From Mucilaginibacter tolerans (GTDB lineage: Bacteria > Bacteroidota > Bacteroidia > Sphingobacteriales > Sphingobacteriaceae), in assembly GCF_030519375.1 (NCBI RefSeq), contig NZ_JAUMKB010000004.1:288120-352119 (forward strand): a DNA stretch of 64,000 nucleotides, in the 5' to 3' direction. Position 1 is the stretch's first letter, and the number at the start of each line of letters is the position of its first letter. The notes beneath the pieces were generated by a model. The model did no database searches and had not been told where the DNA came from. It saw nothing but the letters and a program-made list of their open reading frames with translations. A program made the translations under genes and the position numbers. Below are positions 34,230 to 43,635 of the stretch, one piece after another.

Positions 34230-35904
34230 TTACCTGCTTTTTTGATTCAAATTCTTTCTTAATTTCTTCAAGGGAGAACGTATTTAAACACATTTCCTTA
34301 TATAAACCGCCTTTTCGCGCAGCTAAAACACCATAATGCATGTCGGAGAAACCCTCCACCCGGTGTGCATCAGGGTTAATGGATAATTTTACACCTATAT
34401 CCAATGCATATTGGTGCCAGCGCCAATCCAGATCGAGGCGCAATGGGTTGGCATTGATCTCAATGATCACATGATTTGCAGCACAAGCGTCAATTACCTT
34501 TTGATAATCAAATTCATAGCCTTTACGGCTTAACAATAACCGGCCAGTAGGGTGTCCTAAAATGGTAGTGTAAGGATTTTCAACGGCTTTAATCAAACGC
34601 GCGGTCGCCTTTTCCTTATCCATTTTCAAGTTGGAGTGTACCGACGCTACAATAAAATCAAAACGCTGCAATATCTCATCGGGGTAATCCAGGGAACCAT
34701 CGTTCAGAATATCTGATTCAATTCCTTTAAAAATATGAAAGCCGGTGATCTTTTTATTCAGATGATCAATTTCTTCATGCTGCTGCAATACCCGCTCAAT
34801 ACTTAAACCTTTTGCATAAAAGGCGCTTTTGCTGTGATCGCAGATGCCCAAATATTCCAGTTTTAGCTGATCACGGCAGTATAGGGCCATGTCTTCCAAT
34901 GTATTTACACCATCGCTCCATGTGCTGTGGTTATGTAGCGTACCTTTCAGATCCTGATAAGTAACTAGCTGAGGTAAGGCATTGTTGGTAGCTTTTTCAA
35001 TGAATGTATTACCCTCACGAAGCTCCGGCGGCATATAGGTTAGACCAGCTTTTTTATAGATCGCTTTTTCGCTTTCGGCTTGTTTTATATCATCAGATAT
35101 ACGAGCCAAAACAGCCTGAACATGATCGTCAGCACCGGTCTGTGTAAATAATTCGTAATGGAACGAAAGATTATTTACTACTGAAATGCTCACCAATAGA
35201 CCATTGGCCGTTTCGCCACTGATCGTATGCTCCTTAACTGTCAGGTTTTGAAGTATATCCGATTGAGTCAATGTTTCTACATCTGCTCTAACATCACCGG
35301 AGCCAACCAGGAAACTCAATTCATCAATGATCTCGCAGCAACGACGGAATTCCCCGGTAAAACTCAATATGGATTCAGGAAGCATATCCTGTATCTTTTG
35401 AAACAGCTCACCTGCAATGGCATCCACCCGCGCAAACAAGAATTTGCCATTGCTGGCCATCCTGAATTCAATGACCTTTACTATTTCTTCCTGTGTCTTT
35501 AACCCGAAACCTTTTGCTTCGATCAGGCGGTTCTCATTACAGGCATAGTACAATTCGCCGACCGTCTCGATGCCTAATTCGTGCCAAATGATGCCGATCT
35601 TTTTAGGGCCAATACCTTTGATGCCCAGCATCTCCACGACTCCTTCCGGCGTAGCTGCAAGCAGATCGGTCAAGTCTGTTATGGCACCTGTTTCCAGTAA
35701 TTCCACTATTTTGGTAGCGGTACTTTTCCCAATGCCGTCAATTTTCTCCATTTCGGCAAGGCTTTTACCTGCGATGCCATAGGGGAGCTTATCCACCTTA
35801 AAGGCAGCATTGGCCAGCGACTTCACCTTGAAGGGGTTTTCGTCGTGCAATTCCATCAGTTGCGACAGCAGGCGGAGCGTACGGGCAATGGGTTTGTTTT
35901 CCAT
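34216..35904 (-). CDS. polX: PolX-family protein with intact PHP nuclease and degenerate polymerase site
   Basis: Domains in order: helix-hairpin-helix segments (residues about 1-145, with KIDGIGKSTATKI and IKGIGPKKIGIIW), a family X nucleotidyltransferase region, and a C-terminal PHP domain (residues about 310-560) with HNHSTWSDG, LGICDHSKSAF, GIESDI, SVHSNLKM, LGHPTGR and NPDAH all present. The expected polymerase motif GS-RR-DxD reads TGEFRRCCEIIDELSFLV (183-200), so the two metal aspartates are Glu195 and Ser197. It probably acts as a 3'-5' exonuclease or AP endonuclease rather than a polymerase. ATG 35904 is chosen because the upstream part is a word repeat. Confidence 0.9.
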   Translation of the reverse strand: MENKPIARTLRLLSQLMELHDENPFKVKSLANAAFKVDKLPYGIAGKSLAEMEKIDGIGKSTATKIVELLETGAITDLTDLLAATPEGVVEMLGIKGIGPKKIGIIWHELGIETVGELYYACNENRLIEAKGFGLKTQEEIVKVIEFRMASNGKFLFARVDAIAGELFQKIQDMLPESILSFTGEFRRCCEIIDELSFLVGSGDVRADVETLTQSDILQNLTVKEHTISGETANGLLVSISVVNNLSFHYELFTQTGADDHVQAVLARISDDIKQAESEKAIYKKAGLTYMPPELREGNTFIEKATNNALPQLVTYQDLKGTLHNHSTWSDGVNTLEDMALYCRDQLKLEYLGICDHSKSAFYAKGLSIERVLQQHEEIDHLNKKITGFHIFKGIESDILNDGSLDYPDEILQRFDFIVASVHSNLKMDKEKATARLIKAVENPYTTILGHPTGRLLLSRKGYEFDYQKVIDACAANHVIIEINANPLRLDLDWRWHQYALDIGVKLSINPDAHRVEGFSDMHYGVLAARKGGLYKEMCLNTFSLEEIKKEFESKKQVNAHR

Positions 35905-35934
35905 AAGCGGATTCGGGGTGTAAAAATACAAATA

Positions 35935-36062
35935 GTTCATAGATAATAGTTCATGGTTCATAGCTTGTCGGCAATTTAAAGGAGAAAAACGAAAGCTATT
36001 CCCATAACGGAAATAGCTTTAAAACAAATGGCCATGTTCTATGAACCATCAGCCATGAACTA
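35935..36062. repeat. Inverted word repeat (GTTCATGGTTCATAG family) around a hairpin
   Basis: GTTCATGGTTCATAGC (35951-35966) and CTATGAACCATCAGCCATGAAC (36041-36062) are complementary degenerate words. Between them is the stem AAAGCTATT (35994-36002) with AATAGCTTT (36014-36022) followed by AAAA/TTT-type runs. The whole lies between sppA (upstream, minus strand) and polX, and looks like a nested terminator of sppA. Confidence 0.72.
35994..36022 (-). terminator. Hairpin terminator inside the 35935-36062 repeat
   Basis: AAAGCTATT and AATAGCTTT pair around an 11-base loop. It lies downstream of the minus-strand sppA stop codon. Confidence 0.6.
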
Positions 36063-36066
36063 ACAT

Positions 36067-37854
36067 CTACTTGATTACAATATCATAAGGCATGCGCATT
36101 TGCGGGGTGCGCATCATTTGGGTAAGACCTTTTATCTGATCGTAATACCGGTAATTATCACCCAGCTCTGATTTTACAAAGTGTACCCTCATTTGTTCGC
36201 TGATATCAGCGCCGAACTTGTTAAATACGCCTTTCTTTTGTTCCGGATAAGCTACCAGCTTAAATTTCCTGATGCCAGCTTTCTTAGCTGCTGATGAGAT
36301 GGCATCATTAATATTACCTAAACGGTCAACCAAGCCAATTTTTACGGCTTGTTCGCCGGTCCATACGCGTCCCTGGCCAATACTATTGATATATGCCTGT
36401 GTTTTATGACGGCCTTGGGCAACTGCCTTGGTAAAATCGTCATAACCATGGTTCACATTGTTCTGCAGGATAGCTTTTTCTTCAGCCGATAATGGCTTGC
36501 TAATGTCACCCAAATCGGAATATTTCCCGGTTTTTACACCGTCAAAGGTGATGCCCAGCTTATCATTAAATAGTTTTTGAAGGTTAGGAATGATCGCGAA
36601 AATACCGATGGAGCCGGTTATGGTATTCGGTTCGGCAATGATCGAGTCTGCAGCGCATGATATATAATACCCACCCGATGCTGCCAGGTCACCCATCGAT
36701 ACGATGATCGGTTTTACTTTCTTGGTAAGCATCACCTCGCGCCAGATTACATCTGATGCCAGCGAACTACCGCCGGGTGAGTTCACGCGTAAAACCACCG
36801 CTTTTACGTTATCATCCAATCTTACCTTACGTAAAGCAGCTGATATTTTTTCTGAACCTATGGTATTATCATCTCCGTCGCCGCCATTGATCTCTCCCGA
36901 GGCATAAACAACAGCTATCTGGTTTTTGATCTTTTTCTTTGAATCATCATCGTCTTTCGATGAGGAATGGTTGCCGGCTGCATAGTCGCCCATCTCTACT
37001 TTATGAAGCTCGGTCTTTGAACCAATGCCGGTGCGGTCCCGCAATTCGTCTAAGACTTCGTCCTTGTATTTCAGGCCGTCAACCAGCTTATATTTCAGCG
37101 CATCTTCGGGGAATTGCACTTTCAAATTGTTAGCTATATGATACAGAGAATCTTTACTGATCTTACGGCTTTTGCTGATATTGGTCAGGAAATAGCTATA
37201 TAATGAGCCCAGGTAAGAATTTACCTGTTCGCGGTTGGCATTGCTCATTTTGGTCAATACAAATGGCTCGACAGCACTTTTGTAAGTGCCTACTTTTATC
37301 ACTTGAGCTTCAATACCCAGTTTATCCAAAGCGCCTTTAAAGAAAGTGATTTCTGAATTAAAGCCGCTAAATTCAAATATGCCTTTAGGGTTAATGTACA
37401 CTTTGTCGGCTACTGATGCCAGGTAATAGAAGCCTTGTGTATACACCTCGGAATAAGCGATAATGAACTTGCCTGATTTTTTAAAATCGAGCAGCGCATC
37501 ACGTATCTCCTCGGTAGTAGCCTGGCCCGAAAGCATATAGCTTTCGTCAAGGAAAATACCTTTTATGTTCTTGTCTGCTTTTGCTCGTTTTATATTGGCG
37601 AGGATATCGTTAAGGCCTAAATTCTTGTCACCGTCCAGACCTAAAAAGTCGAGCCCAGAAAACGGGTTGTATGGGGTGCGCTCAGGTATTTCGTGCGTAA
37701 TTGCGATATGCAGGTATGAATCTGAATCAACTTCGACATGTTTATCACCACTTGCGGCTGCCATTATTATTCCAACGATAATAACCAGAAATACCACACT
37801 ACACAAAATAATCCCCACCATCGTGGCGAAAACAAATTTGAAGAATTGTTTCAT
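36067..37854 (-). CDS. sppA: Signal peptide peptidase SppA, 67K type
   Basis: SppA degrades signal peptides left after secretion. The 595-residue protein has an N-terminal membrane anchor (residues about 10-33), then two S49 protease domains. The first carries the catalytic-Lys region VIKVGTYKSAVEPF, the second the catalytic-Ser motif SMGDLAASGGYYISCAADS and GSIGIFAIIPNL. This is the two-domain long form, with normal length. Confidence 0.93.
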   Translation of the reverse strand: MKQFFKFVFATMVGIILCSVVFLVIIVGIIMAAASGDKHVEVDSDSYLHIAITHEIPERTPYNPFSGLDFLGLDGDKNLGLNDILANIKRAKADKNIKGIFLDESYMLSGQATTEEIRDALLDFKKSGKFIIAYSEVYTQGFYYLASVADKVYINPKGIFEFSGFNSEITFFKGALDKLGIEAQVIKVGTYKSAVEPFVLTKMSNANREQVNSYLGSLYSYFLTNISKSRKISKDSLYHIANNLKVQFPEDALKYKLVDGLKYKDEVLDELRDRTGIGSKTELHKVEMGDYAAGNHSSSKDDDDSKKKIKNQIAVVYASGEINGGDGDDNTIGSEKISAALRKVRLDDNVKAVVLRVNSPGGSSLASDVIWREVMLTKKVKPIIVSMGDLAASGGYYISCAADSIIAEPNTITGSIGIFAIIPNLQKLFNDKLGITFDGVKTGKYSDLGDISKPLSAEEKAILQNNVNHGYDDFTKAVAQGRHKTQAYINSIGQGRVWTGEQAVKIGLVDRLGNINDAISSAAKKAGIRKFKLVAYPEQKKGVFNKFGADISEQMRVHFVKSELGDNYRYYDQIKGLTQMMRTPQMRMPYDIVIK

Positions 37855-37941
37855 TAAATATTATAAATCTTTTATCTATGCAAACTTAGCAATTCGATAT
37901 GTATAATATTAAGAGCTTTGTCTATAATATTTGTTACAACA

Positions 37942-38421
37942 ATGATTGATGTTTTTTTGTTATTGGGTAGTAATCTGGGGCACAGGGAAGCGTATTTGCA
38001 AAAAGCCATTGACCTGATTGAGACTGAAATAGGTCCTGTAATTCAAAAATCATCGATTTATGAAACGGAAGCCTGGGGCAAAACCGACGAGCCGAATTAC
38101 CTGAACCAGGTAGTATGCGCTGGTACAGAATTACCGGTGCGCCAGGTGCTCGAAAAAGTATTGCAGATTGAAACCAGTATCGGGCGCGTAAGAGAGGAAA
38201 AATGGGGATCGCGGATTATTGATATCGATATCTTGTTTTATGGGCAAGATATTATTGACGAACCTGGCCTTATTATCCCGCACCCCGAACTCCATAACCG
38301 TATGTTTACCTTAGCTCCATTGAGCGAAATTGCCGCTGATTTGCAGCATCCAGTATTTAAAAAAAGTATTTTTCATCTTAAAAACGAACTTAAAGATAAC
38401 TTGATCGTAAAAAAGTTATAA
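37942..38421 (+). CDS. folK: 6-hydroxymethyl-7,8-dihydropterin pyrophosphokinase
   Basis: FolK transfers pyrophosphate from ATP to the pterin in folate synthesis. The 159-residue protein has VFLLLGSNLGHREAYLQKA, IQKSSIYETEAWGKTDEPNY and EKWGSRIIDIDILFYGQ (the HPPK signature with two metal Asp). ATG 37942 is preferred over TTG 37918, since the conserved part starts at IDVFLLLGSN. It is divergent from sppA. Confidence 0.93.
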   Translation: MIDVFLLLGSNLGHREAYLQKAIDLIETEIGPVIQKSSIYETEAWGKTDEPNYLNQVVCAGTELPVRQVLEKVLQIETSIGRVREEKWGSRIIDIDILFYGQDIIDEPGLIIPHPELHNRMFTLAPLSEIAADLQHPVFKKSIFHLKNELKDNLIVKKL

Positions 38422-38468
38422 TTTTGATTTAATACTAACTGAATTTATAATAATATACCAGCCTAAAC

Positions 38469-38846
38469 ATGCCGGACAGCTCAGCAACACCAGATCTTGA
38501 TCTTACATTTTTATATGAAATTGCTGACGGCAGCGACGAATTTGTTGTGGAATCTATTGATATGTTATTGCAGCAAGCACCGGAAATGCTCAACAGCATT
38601 GACCAGGCATTGCAATCAGCCGATTGGCCTACTGCTGCTGCAGCTGCTCACAAACTAAAACCATCTATGGGCTTTTTCGGGATGCTTATTTCCCAGGGCT
38701 TATTGCAGGACGTGGAATTGCTTTGCAAAGCTGGTGGGCAAGAGCCAGATGAGATAAGAGCAAAATACAATCAGGCAAAAGAGCTGGTCGAAACTAACCT
38801 CACTGCACTCTCACGCATCAAATCTGAAAAAGAAGCCGGAATTTAA
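38469..38846 (+). CDS. Histidine phosphotransfer (Hpt) domain protein
   Basis: The 125-residue helical protein has the Hpt active-site helix AAAAHKLKPSMGFFGM with the phosphorylatable His61. It would relay phosphate between a hybrid sensor kinase and a response regulator. No kinase or regulator gene is in the neighbourhood, so its partners are unknown. It is convergent with purS, overlapping by 4 bases. Confidence 0.87.
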   Translation: MPDSSATPDLDLTFLYEIADGSDEFVVESIDMLLQQAPEMLNSIDQALQSADWPTAAAAAHKLKPSMGFFGMLISQGLLQDVELLCKAGGQEPDEIRAKYNQAKELVETNLTALSRIKSEKEAGI

Positions 38847-39097
38847 ACTTTTTGGATTTTAAAGCTGTAGCTCTCCATAATCAGGTTAGCTAACAGGCTT
38901 TTGCAGGCTTGTTCTACTTTTGAGTTAGCTATTTCTTCATTTTCAGCTTCAATTTCGAGCGAAATGTGTTTGCCGATGCGCACGTTGTGTATCTCGGTTA
39001 ATCCAAGATTTTTCATACTACCGGTTACAGCTTTTCCTTGAGGGTCAAGAATTTCCTTTTTTGGCATTACGTCGATTTCAGCCTGAAACTTTGTCAT
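38843..39097 (-). CDS. purS: Phosphoribosylformylglycinamidine synthase subunit PurS
   Basis: The 84-residue protein matches PurS: FQAEIDVMPKKEILDPQGKA, VTGSMKNLGLTEIHNVRIGK and the C-terminal QACKSLLANLIMESYSF. PurS joins PurL and PurQ in making FGAM in purine synthesis. purL and purQ are not in the window. It overlaps pssA by 20 bases. Confidence 0.92.
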   Translation of the reverse strand: MTKFQAEIDVMPKKEILDPQGKAVTGSMKNLGLTEIHNVRIGKHISLEIEAENEEIANSKVEQACKSLLANLIMESYSFKIQKV

Positions 39098-39800
39098 TAG
39101 AGAACTTATATTGAATGATAGATAAGGTGATATACATTAATATGATCACCGGAACCGCGGCAAATTTAAAAAATAGTATCAATATTGCCGAGAAGAGTAA
39201 TAATAAATAGCGATAAATGTTCTTATCCAGGTCGCTGTTTTTGAATTTGAGCGACATTAAGGGGATCTCAGCCACCAGCAAAGAACACATTATCAAAACA
39301 AAAACTGCCAGCACATACACGTTTAATATGTATTCACTAAAATTGACATGATGTTCCAGTATAAATGGTATAGATGCTATCAGTATGGCATTGGCCGGGG
39401 TAGGCAGGCCAATAAAACTTTCAGCCTGACGTGTATCATTGTTGAATTTAGCAAGCCTCAGTGCCGAAAAAACTGAGATCAGAAACGCGCTAAAATTAAG
39501 CCACGGACTAACATTAGGAACCTGCGGGGTTTTTAAGAATAACTCATATAAGATAGCCGAAGGCAAAAAACCGAAGCTCACCATGTCAGCTAACGAATCA
39601 AGGTCCTTTCCGATGTGTGAAAATGATTGCAATACGCGGGATGCAAAGCCATCAAAAAAATCAAATATTGCTGCTAAGAAAAGAGCGTATGATGCAAATA
39701 TCAGGTTTTCCTGAAAAGCAAAAACTATCCCGACACATCCGCTGAACAAGTTAGCACAGGTAATGGCATTGGGAACATGTTTGCTTACGCGTTTATTCAT
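39078..39800 (-). CDS. pssA: CDP-diacylglycerol-serine O-phosphatidyltransferase
   Basis: PssA makes phosphatidylserine from CDP-diacylglycerol and serine. The 240-residue polytopic protein has the CDP-alcohol phosphotransferase motif FFDGFASRVLQSFSHIGKDL followed by DSLADMVSFG, which fits DGxxAR(x8)GxxxDxxxD. About eight TMs are present, and the protein starts with a basic NKRVSKHVPNAITCANLFSG. Confidence 0.93.
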   Translation of the reverse strand: MNKRVSKHVPNAITCANLFSGCVGIVFAFQENLIFASYALFLAAIFDFFDGFASRVLQSFSHIGKDLDSLADMVSFGFLPSAILYELFLKTPQVPNVSPWLNFSAFLISVFSALRLAKFNNDTRQAESFIGLPTPANAILIASIPFILEHHVNFSEYILNVYVLAVFVLIMCSLLVAEIPLMSLKFKNSDLDKNIYRYLLLLFSAILILFFKFAAVPVIILMYITLSIIQYKFSNDKVSG

Positions 39801-39835
39801 TTCTCGGGGCGAAGATATGCAAGGTTTATAAAGAA

Positions 39836-39867
39836 ATTATGAAGTTATGATATCATAACTTCATAAT
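39836..39867. repeat. Perfect 32-bp palindrome between pssA and rho
   Basis: The two halves ATTATGAAGTTATGAT (39836-39851) and ATCATAACTTCATAAT (39852-39867) are exact reverse complements with no loop. It lies 11 bases downstream of the rho stop codon on the minus strand and upstream of pssA. It could be a terminator stem, but it has no poly-U tail in either direction, or a dimeric protein-binding site. Confidence 0.85.
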
Positions 39868-39877
39868 CCCAAAAGTA

Positions 39878-41497
39878 TTAAGAATTCATCGAGATCAGGA
39901 ATTCTTCGTTCGTTTTTGTGCCTTTTATCTGGCTTTGCAAAAACTCCATCGCTTCCTGCGAATTCATATCTGCCAAATGGTTACGTAATATCCAAACACG
40001 CTGCAAAGTGTCGCGCTCCAGCAACAGATCGTCGCGACGGGTACTTGAAGCAGTAATATCGATAGCAGGGAATATACGTTTGTTAGATAACTTACGATCC
40101 AGTTGCAGCTCCATGTTACCGGTACCTTTAAATTCTTCGAAGATCACCTCATCCATCTTAGATCCGGTTTCTGTAAGAGCTGTAGCAATAATGGTTAACG
40201 AACCGCCATCCTCGATGTTACGTGCAGCACCAAAGAAACGTTTAGGTTTGTGTAGCGCATTAGCATCAACACCACCTGATAATATCTTACCTGAAGCAGG
40301 GGCCACGGTATTGTAGGCACGGGCAAGGCGGGTGATCGAGTCGAGCAGGATCACAACGTCATGTCCGCACTCAACCATGCGTTTTGCTTTCTCCAAAACG
40401 ATATTGGCGATTTTTACGTGGCGCTCAGCAGGCTCATCAAATGTTGATGATACTACCTCAGCACGCACGCTGCGAGCCATATCGGTTACTTCTTCCGGAC
40501 GTTCGTCTATCAGCAGGATGATCAGGTAAACTTCAGGGTGGTTCCTGGCAATGGCGTTGGCCACATCCTTCAGTAACATGGTTTTACCCGTTTTAGGCTG
40601 AGCTACAATCAAGCCGCGCTGCCCTTTACCGATAGGAGAGAACAAATCCATGATGCGGGTTGAATAGTTACTGGCGTCTGTAAACAACTCCAACCTTTCG
40701 GAGGGGAAAAGTGGCGTTAAGTGGTCGAAAGGAACCCGGTCACGAACTTCGGCAGGGATACGCCCATTAATGGCTTCAACCCTAACCAACGGGAAGTATT
40801 TTTCGCCCTCTTTTGGAGGACGGATGCTTCCACGGACGGTATCGCCGGTTTTCAAACCAAATAATTTTATCTGCGACTGTGATACATAAATATCATCAGG
40901 AGAAGTCAGGTAGTTGTAATCCGAAGATCTCAGAAAACCGTAGCCATCCGGCATGATTTCCAAAACGCCTTCGTTTACAATTACATTATCAAAATCAAGA
41001 TTGATAGCCGGTTCCTGGCTTTTTTGCTGGTTTTGGTTGTTGAAGCGCCGCTCAAATTTTTGAGGTTTGGTTTCGCTTACAGATTCTTCGGACTTGATTC
41101 CAGGTGCTTCCTGTTCATCAGCTAATGGAGTCGATGTGACAACGGGTTCGCTTTCTGTATCATCTACCAGGGTTTCATCATCAGGTTCGTCAAACAGGTT
41201 TGTATCGTCCAAAGGAACCTCTACACGCGGGCCGTTGCTTTTTGATTTTGTGGTACGGATTCTTTTGCGGGTTCTTTCAGCAGGTTCTTCGGTAGCTGCT
41301 GATGGTTTTATTTCGCTATAATTATTGATCATAGCAGCCTGCTGAGCGCGGGCCGCCTCTATTAATTGTTGTTGTTCTACAATTTTGCTTATGAGTTGAG
41401 GTTTTCGCAGTTCCTCGGCTTCAGCAATACCTAAACTCTTTGCCATTTCGCGCAACTCTGAAACGAGTTTGTCGTTCAATTCTGTGGTATCAGACAT
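39878..41497 (-). CDS. rho: Transcription termination factor Rho
   Basis: The 539-residue Rho starts with the Rho_N helical domain ([20 protein letters not shown], residues about 6-50), then an acidic, disordered insert (residues about 60-165, with [20 protein letters not shown]), the RNA-binding OB fold ([20 protein letters not shown]), and the ATPase with Walker [15 protein letters not shown] and Walker [16 protein letters not shown]. Such long insert Rho proteins are usual in Bacteroidota. It is divergent from pyrF. Confidence 0.95.
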   Translation of the reverse strand: MSDTTELNDKLVSELREMAKSLGIAEAEELRKPQLISKIVEQQQLIEAARAQQAAMINNYSEIKPSAATEEPAERTRKRIRTTKSKSNGPRVEVPLDDTNLFDEPDDETLVDDTESEPVVTSTPLADEQEAPGIKSEESVSETKPQKFERRFNNQNQQKSQEPAINLDFDNVIVNEGVLEIMPDGYGFLRSSDYNYLTSPDDIYVSQSQIKLFGLKTGDTVRGSIRPPKEGEKYFPLVRVEAINGRIPAEVRDRVPFDHLTPLFPSERLELFTDASNYSTRIMDLFSPIGKGQRGLIVAQPKTGKTMLLKDVANAIARNHPEVYLIILLIDERPEEVTDMARSVRAEVVSSTFDEPAERHVKIANIVLEKAKRMVECGHDVVILLDSITRLARAYNTVAPASGKILSGGVDANALHKPKRFFGAARNIEDGGSLTIIATALTETGSKMDEVIFEEFKGTGNMELQLDRKLSNKRIFPAIDITASSTRRDDLLLERDTLQRVWILRNHLADMNSQEAMEFLQSQIKGTKTNEEFLISMNS

Positions 41498-41749
41498 GGA
41501 TATAAATAATGATTCAAATGGAATATTTTACTTGAGAGAAATTGTCTTGCAACTGTGCTTACGCAACATCTAAAAATTTATAGATTGTGGATTTTTAAAT
41601 TGTTTCTTTAGCGCAAGAAAAATTCAAAAGGATAACGCTGCAATTTTACTCATTAATATTAACAAAACAAAAATTTTGAAAAAATATGTTTGTGTATCAA
41701 CACTTAGGTTATTTTTTAGTTGTTTTGCAACAGAAAATAATCCGCGCTA

Positions 41750-42583
41750 ATGCTTTCCCGCCAGCAACTAATTCAGCAAATCAAACAAAAAAAATCTTTC
41801 CTGTGTGTAGGGCTCGATACTGATATCGATAAAATACCTGCGTTTTTAAAGGCATACCCCGACCCGGTATTTGAATTTAATAAGCGTATTATCGATTCCA
41901 CCAAAGACCTGTGCATCGCTTATAAGCCCAATGCTGCTTTCTACGAGCGCCACGGTATAAAAGGTTTGCAAAGTTTGATAGCTACTTCTGAATATTTACC
42001 AAAAGATTGCTTGAGCATTATTGATGCCAAGCGCGGCGATATTGGCAATACCTCCGGTATGTATGCCCGTGCATTTTTTGATAAGGAAGCTGCCGGGATG
42101 GATTTTGATGCCATAACCGTTGCACCTTACATGGGTAACGACAGCGTAACACCTTTCCTGGCTTTTGAAGGAAAATGGGTTATCGTGCTGGCACTTACTT
42201 CTTCTATCGGCAGCAAGGATTTTCAATATCTGCAAACTGGCGACGGTTATTTGTATGAAGAAGTCATAAAAAAGGCCAATACCTGGGCAGGTGCCGACCG
42301 CCTGATGTATGTGGTAGGGGCCACCAAGAGTACCGAATTTACTAATATTCGCAAGTATGCACCGGATAATTTTCTGCTTGTTCCGGGAATTGGAGCACAG
42401 GGCGGCAGCCTGGAGGATGTTTGTCAGTTTGGTATGACCAAAGATTGCGGATTGATCGTCAATAGTTCCAGGGCTATTATCTATGCATCAAACGGCGAAG
42501 ATTTTGCCGAAGCTGCACGCCAAGAAGCTTTAAAAGTGCAGCGGCAAATGGAAACTGAACTGAAAAATGCCGGAATTATATAA
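41750..42583 (+). CDS. pyrF: Orotidine 5'-phosphate decarboxylase
   Basis: PyrF decarboxylates OMP to UMP, the last step of pyrimidine synthesis. The 277-residue length and the sequence [34 protein letters not shown] and [19 protein letters not shown] (catalytic Lys/Asp) match the long (type 2) subfamily. The C-terminal phosphate loop is [14 protein letters not shown]. Confidence 0.95.
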   Translation: MLSRQQLIQQIKQKKSFLCVGLDTDIDKIPAFLKAYPDPVFEFNKRIIDSTKDLCIAYKPNAAFYERHGIKGLQSLIATSEYLPKDCLSIIDAKRGDIGNTSGMYARAFFDKEAAGMDFDAITVAPYMGNDSVTPFLAFEGKWVIVLALTSSIGSKDFQYLQTGDGYLYEEVIKKANTWAGADRLMYVVGATKSTEFTNIRKYAPDNFLLVPGIGAQGGSLEDVCQFGMTKDCGLIVNSSRAIIYASNGEDFAEAARQEALKVQRQMETELKNAGII

Positions 42584-42616
42584 GACATTTTATTAATAAC
42601 TTAAACCAATAATCAC

Positions 42617-43555
42617 ATGAAAATACTCTCTAAGTCTATTGCCTTTTTTTTTGTAATTACATTTATCGCCATTCAAGCCAATGCACAGGTGCAAATACTG
42701 GAAAAAAATGCACTTGAGAAAATTCAGAATGGACATAGCCATGTTGTAGTTAATGAATTGCATTTTCCGGAATCCGAAGATTTTTTAGACGTTTTTAAGA
42801 AATATTGGACATTAACCAAAGGTGTCGACTTTATCAGTTCAGAAAACTTGTCGGGTAGCCTGGTGGCAGGCGACTCTTATTTTAGCATCGAGGCGCTTCA
42901 TATATCGGGGTATTATGGATCTCAGCAGATATATTATTATCTTAATTTATGGGTGCCATCGGCAAAGAGTTTAAAAGATAAAAACTTTAAAATCGAACAC
43001 GAAGAAGAGCTGGCACATATCGCCATTTCGGCCGACTTTGGTACAATGAAGGAAACTATGAAGACTAACGGTATGTTCTTTGACTTTAATAGCGAAGGCC
43101 GTCTTTTTCATTGGCACCCTGGGTTATTAAAAAACTACTTGCAGCTTTTAACAGCAGAATTGAAAACAGGTAAAAAATTGGATTATCACGATGATATGAC
43201 CGATAAATCGCAGGTAAAAGCACTGAGTACGCAGACATTATTCATTGCGGAAGATAATCTTAATAAGGTGACAGCATTTGTTAATAAACAAAAGGTGATG
43301 GATATTAAGGAAATTACGAAAGATTATAAATTCAATTAGGAATCTATTTCAGACCGTCAGCTTGGCGAAAAAATATTGGAGGACAAAGAGCAATTCTATT
43401 ACATTTTATATATAAGGAATAGCAGTAGTAAGTTGGTATCCATTATTAATTCCCGCACAGGCGAGGTTATCTATTCGCGATATGAAAAATCAATGAGTAA
43501 TAATTTCAAATCCAGCGATCTTAAGGAGTTGTCTAAATTAATTAGTAATAACTGA
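42617..43555 (+). pseudogene. Secreted hypothetical protein interrupted by in-frame TAG
   Basis: A 240-codon frame with a signal peptide (FFFVITFIAIQANA before QVQ) ends in TAG at 43337-43339. The same frame then stays open for 71 codons (ESISDRQLGEKILEDKEQFY, YILYIRNSSSKLVSIINSRT and on) to TGA at 43553-43555, with composition like the first part, for a total of 312 codons. I interpret the TAG as a recent nonsense mutation, a sequencing error, or readthrough. No domain is recognised. Protein made without readthrough would end at 43339. Confidence 0.72.
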
Positions 43556-43582
43556 TCCGGCAAAATCGCCATTAGTTACGTT

Positions 43583-43635
43583 ATCTACTCTTTGAGACTT
43601 ACAAAGTTTTCAAAACTAAGTCTTAAAGAGTAGAT
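43583..43635. terminator. Strong bidirectional hairpin after the 42617 gene
   Basis: ATCTACTCTTTGAGACTT (43583-43600) pairs with AAGTCTTAAAGAGTAGAT (43618-43635) with one mismatch, and the loop contains a smaller AGTTTT/AAAACT stem. It lies between convergent genes and overlaps the end of the DnaQ/GIY-YIG fusion gene. Confidence 0.82.
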
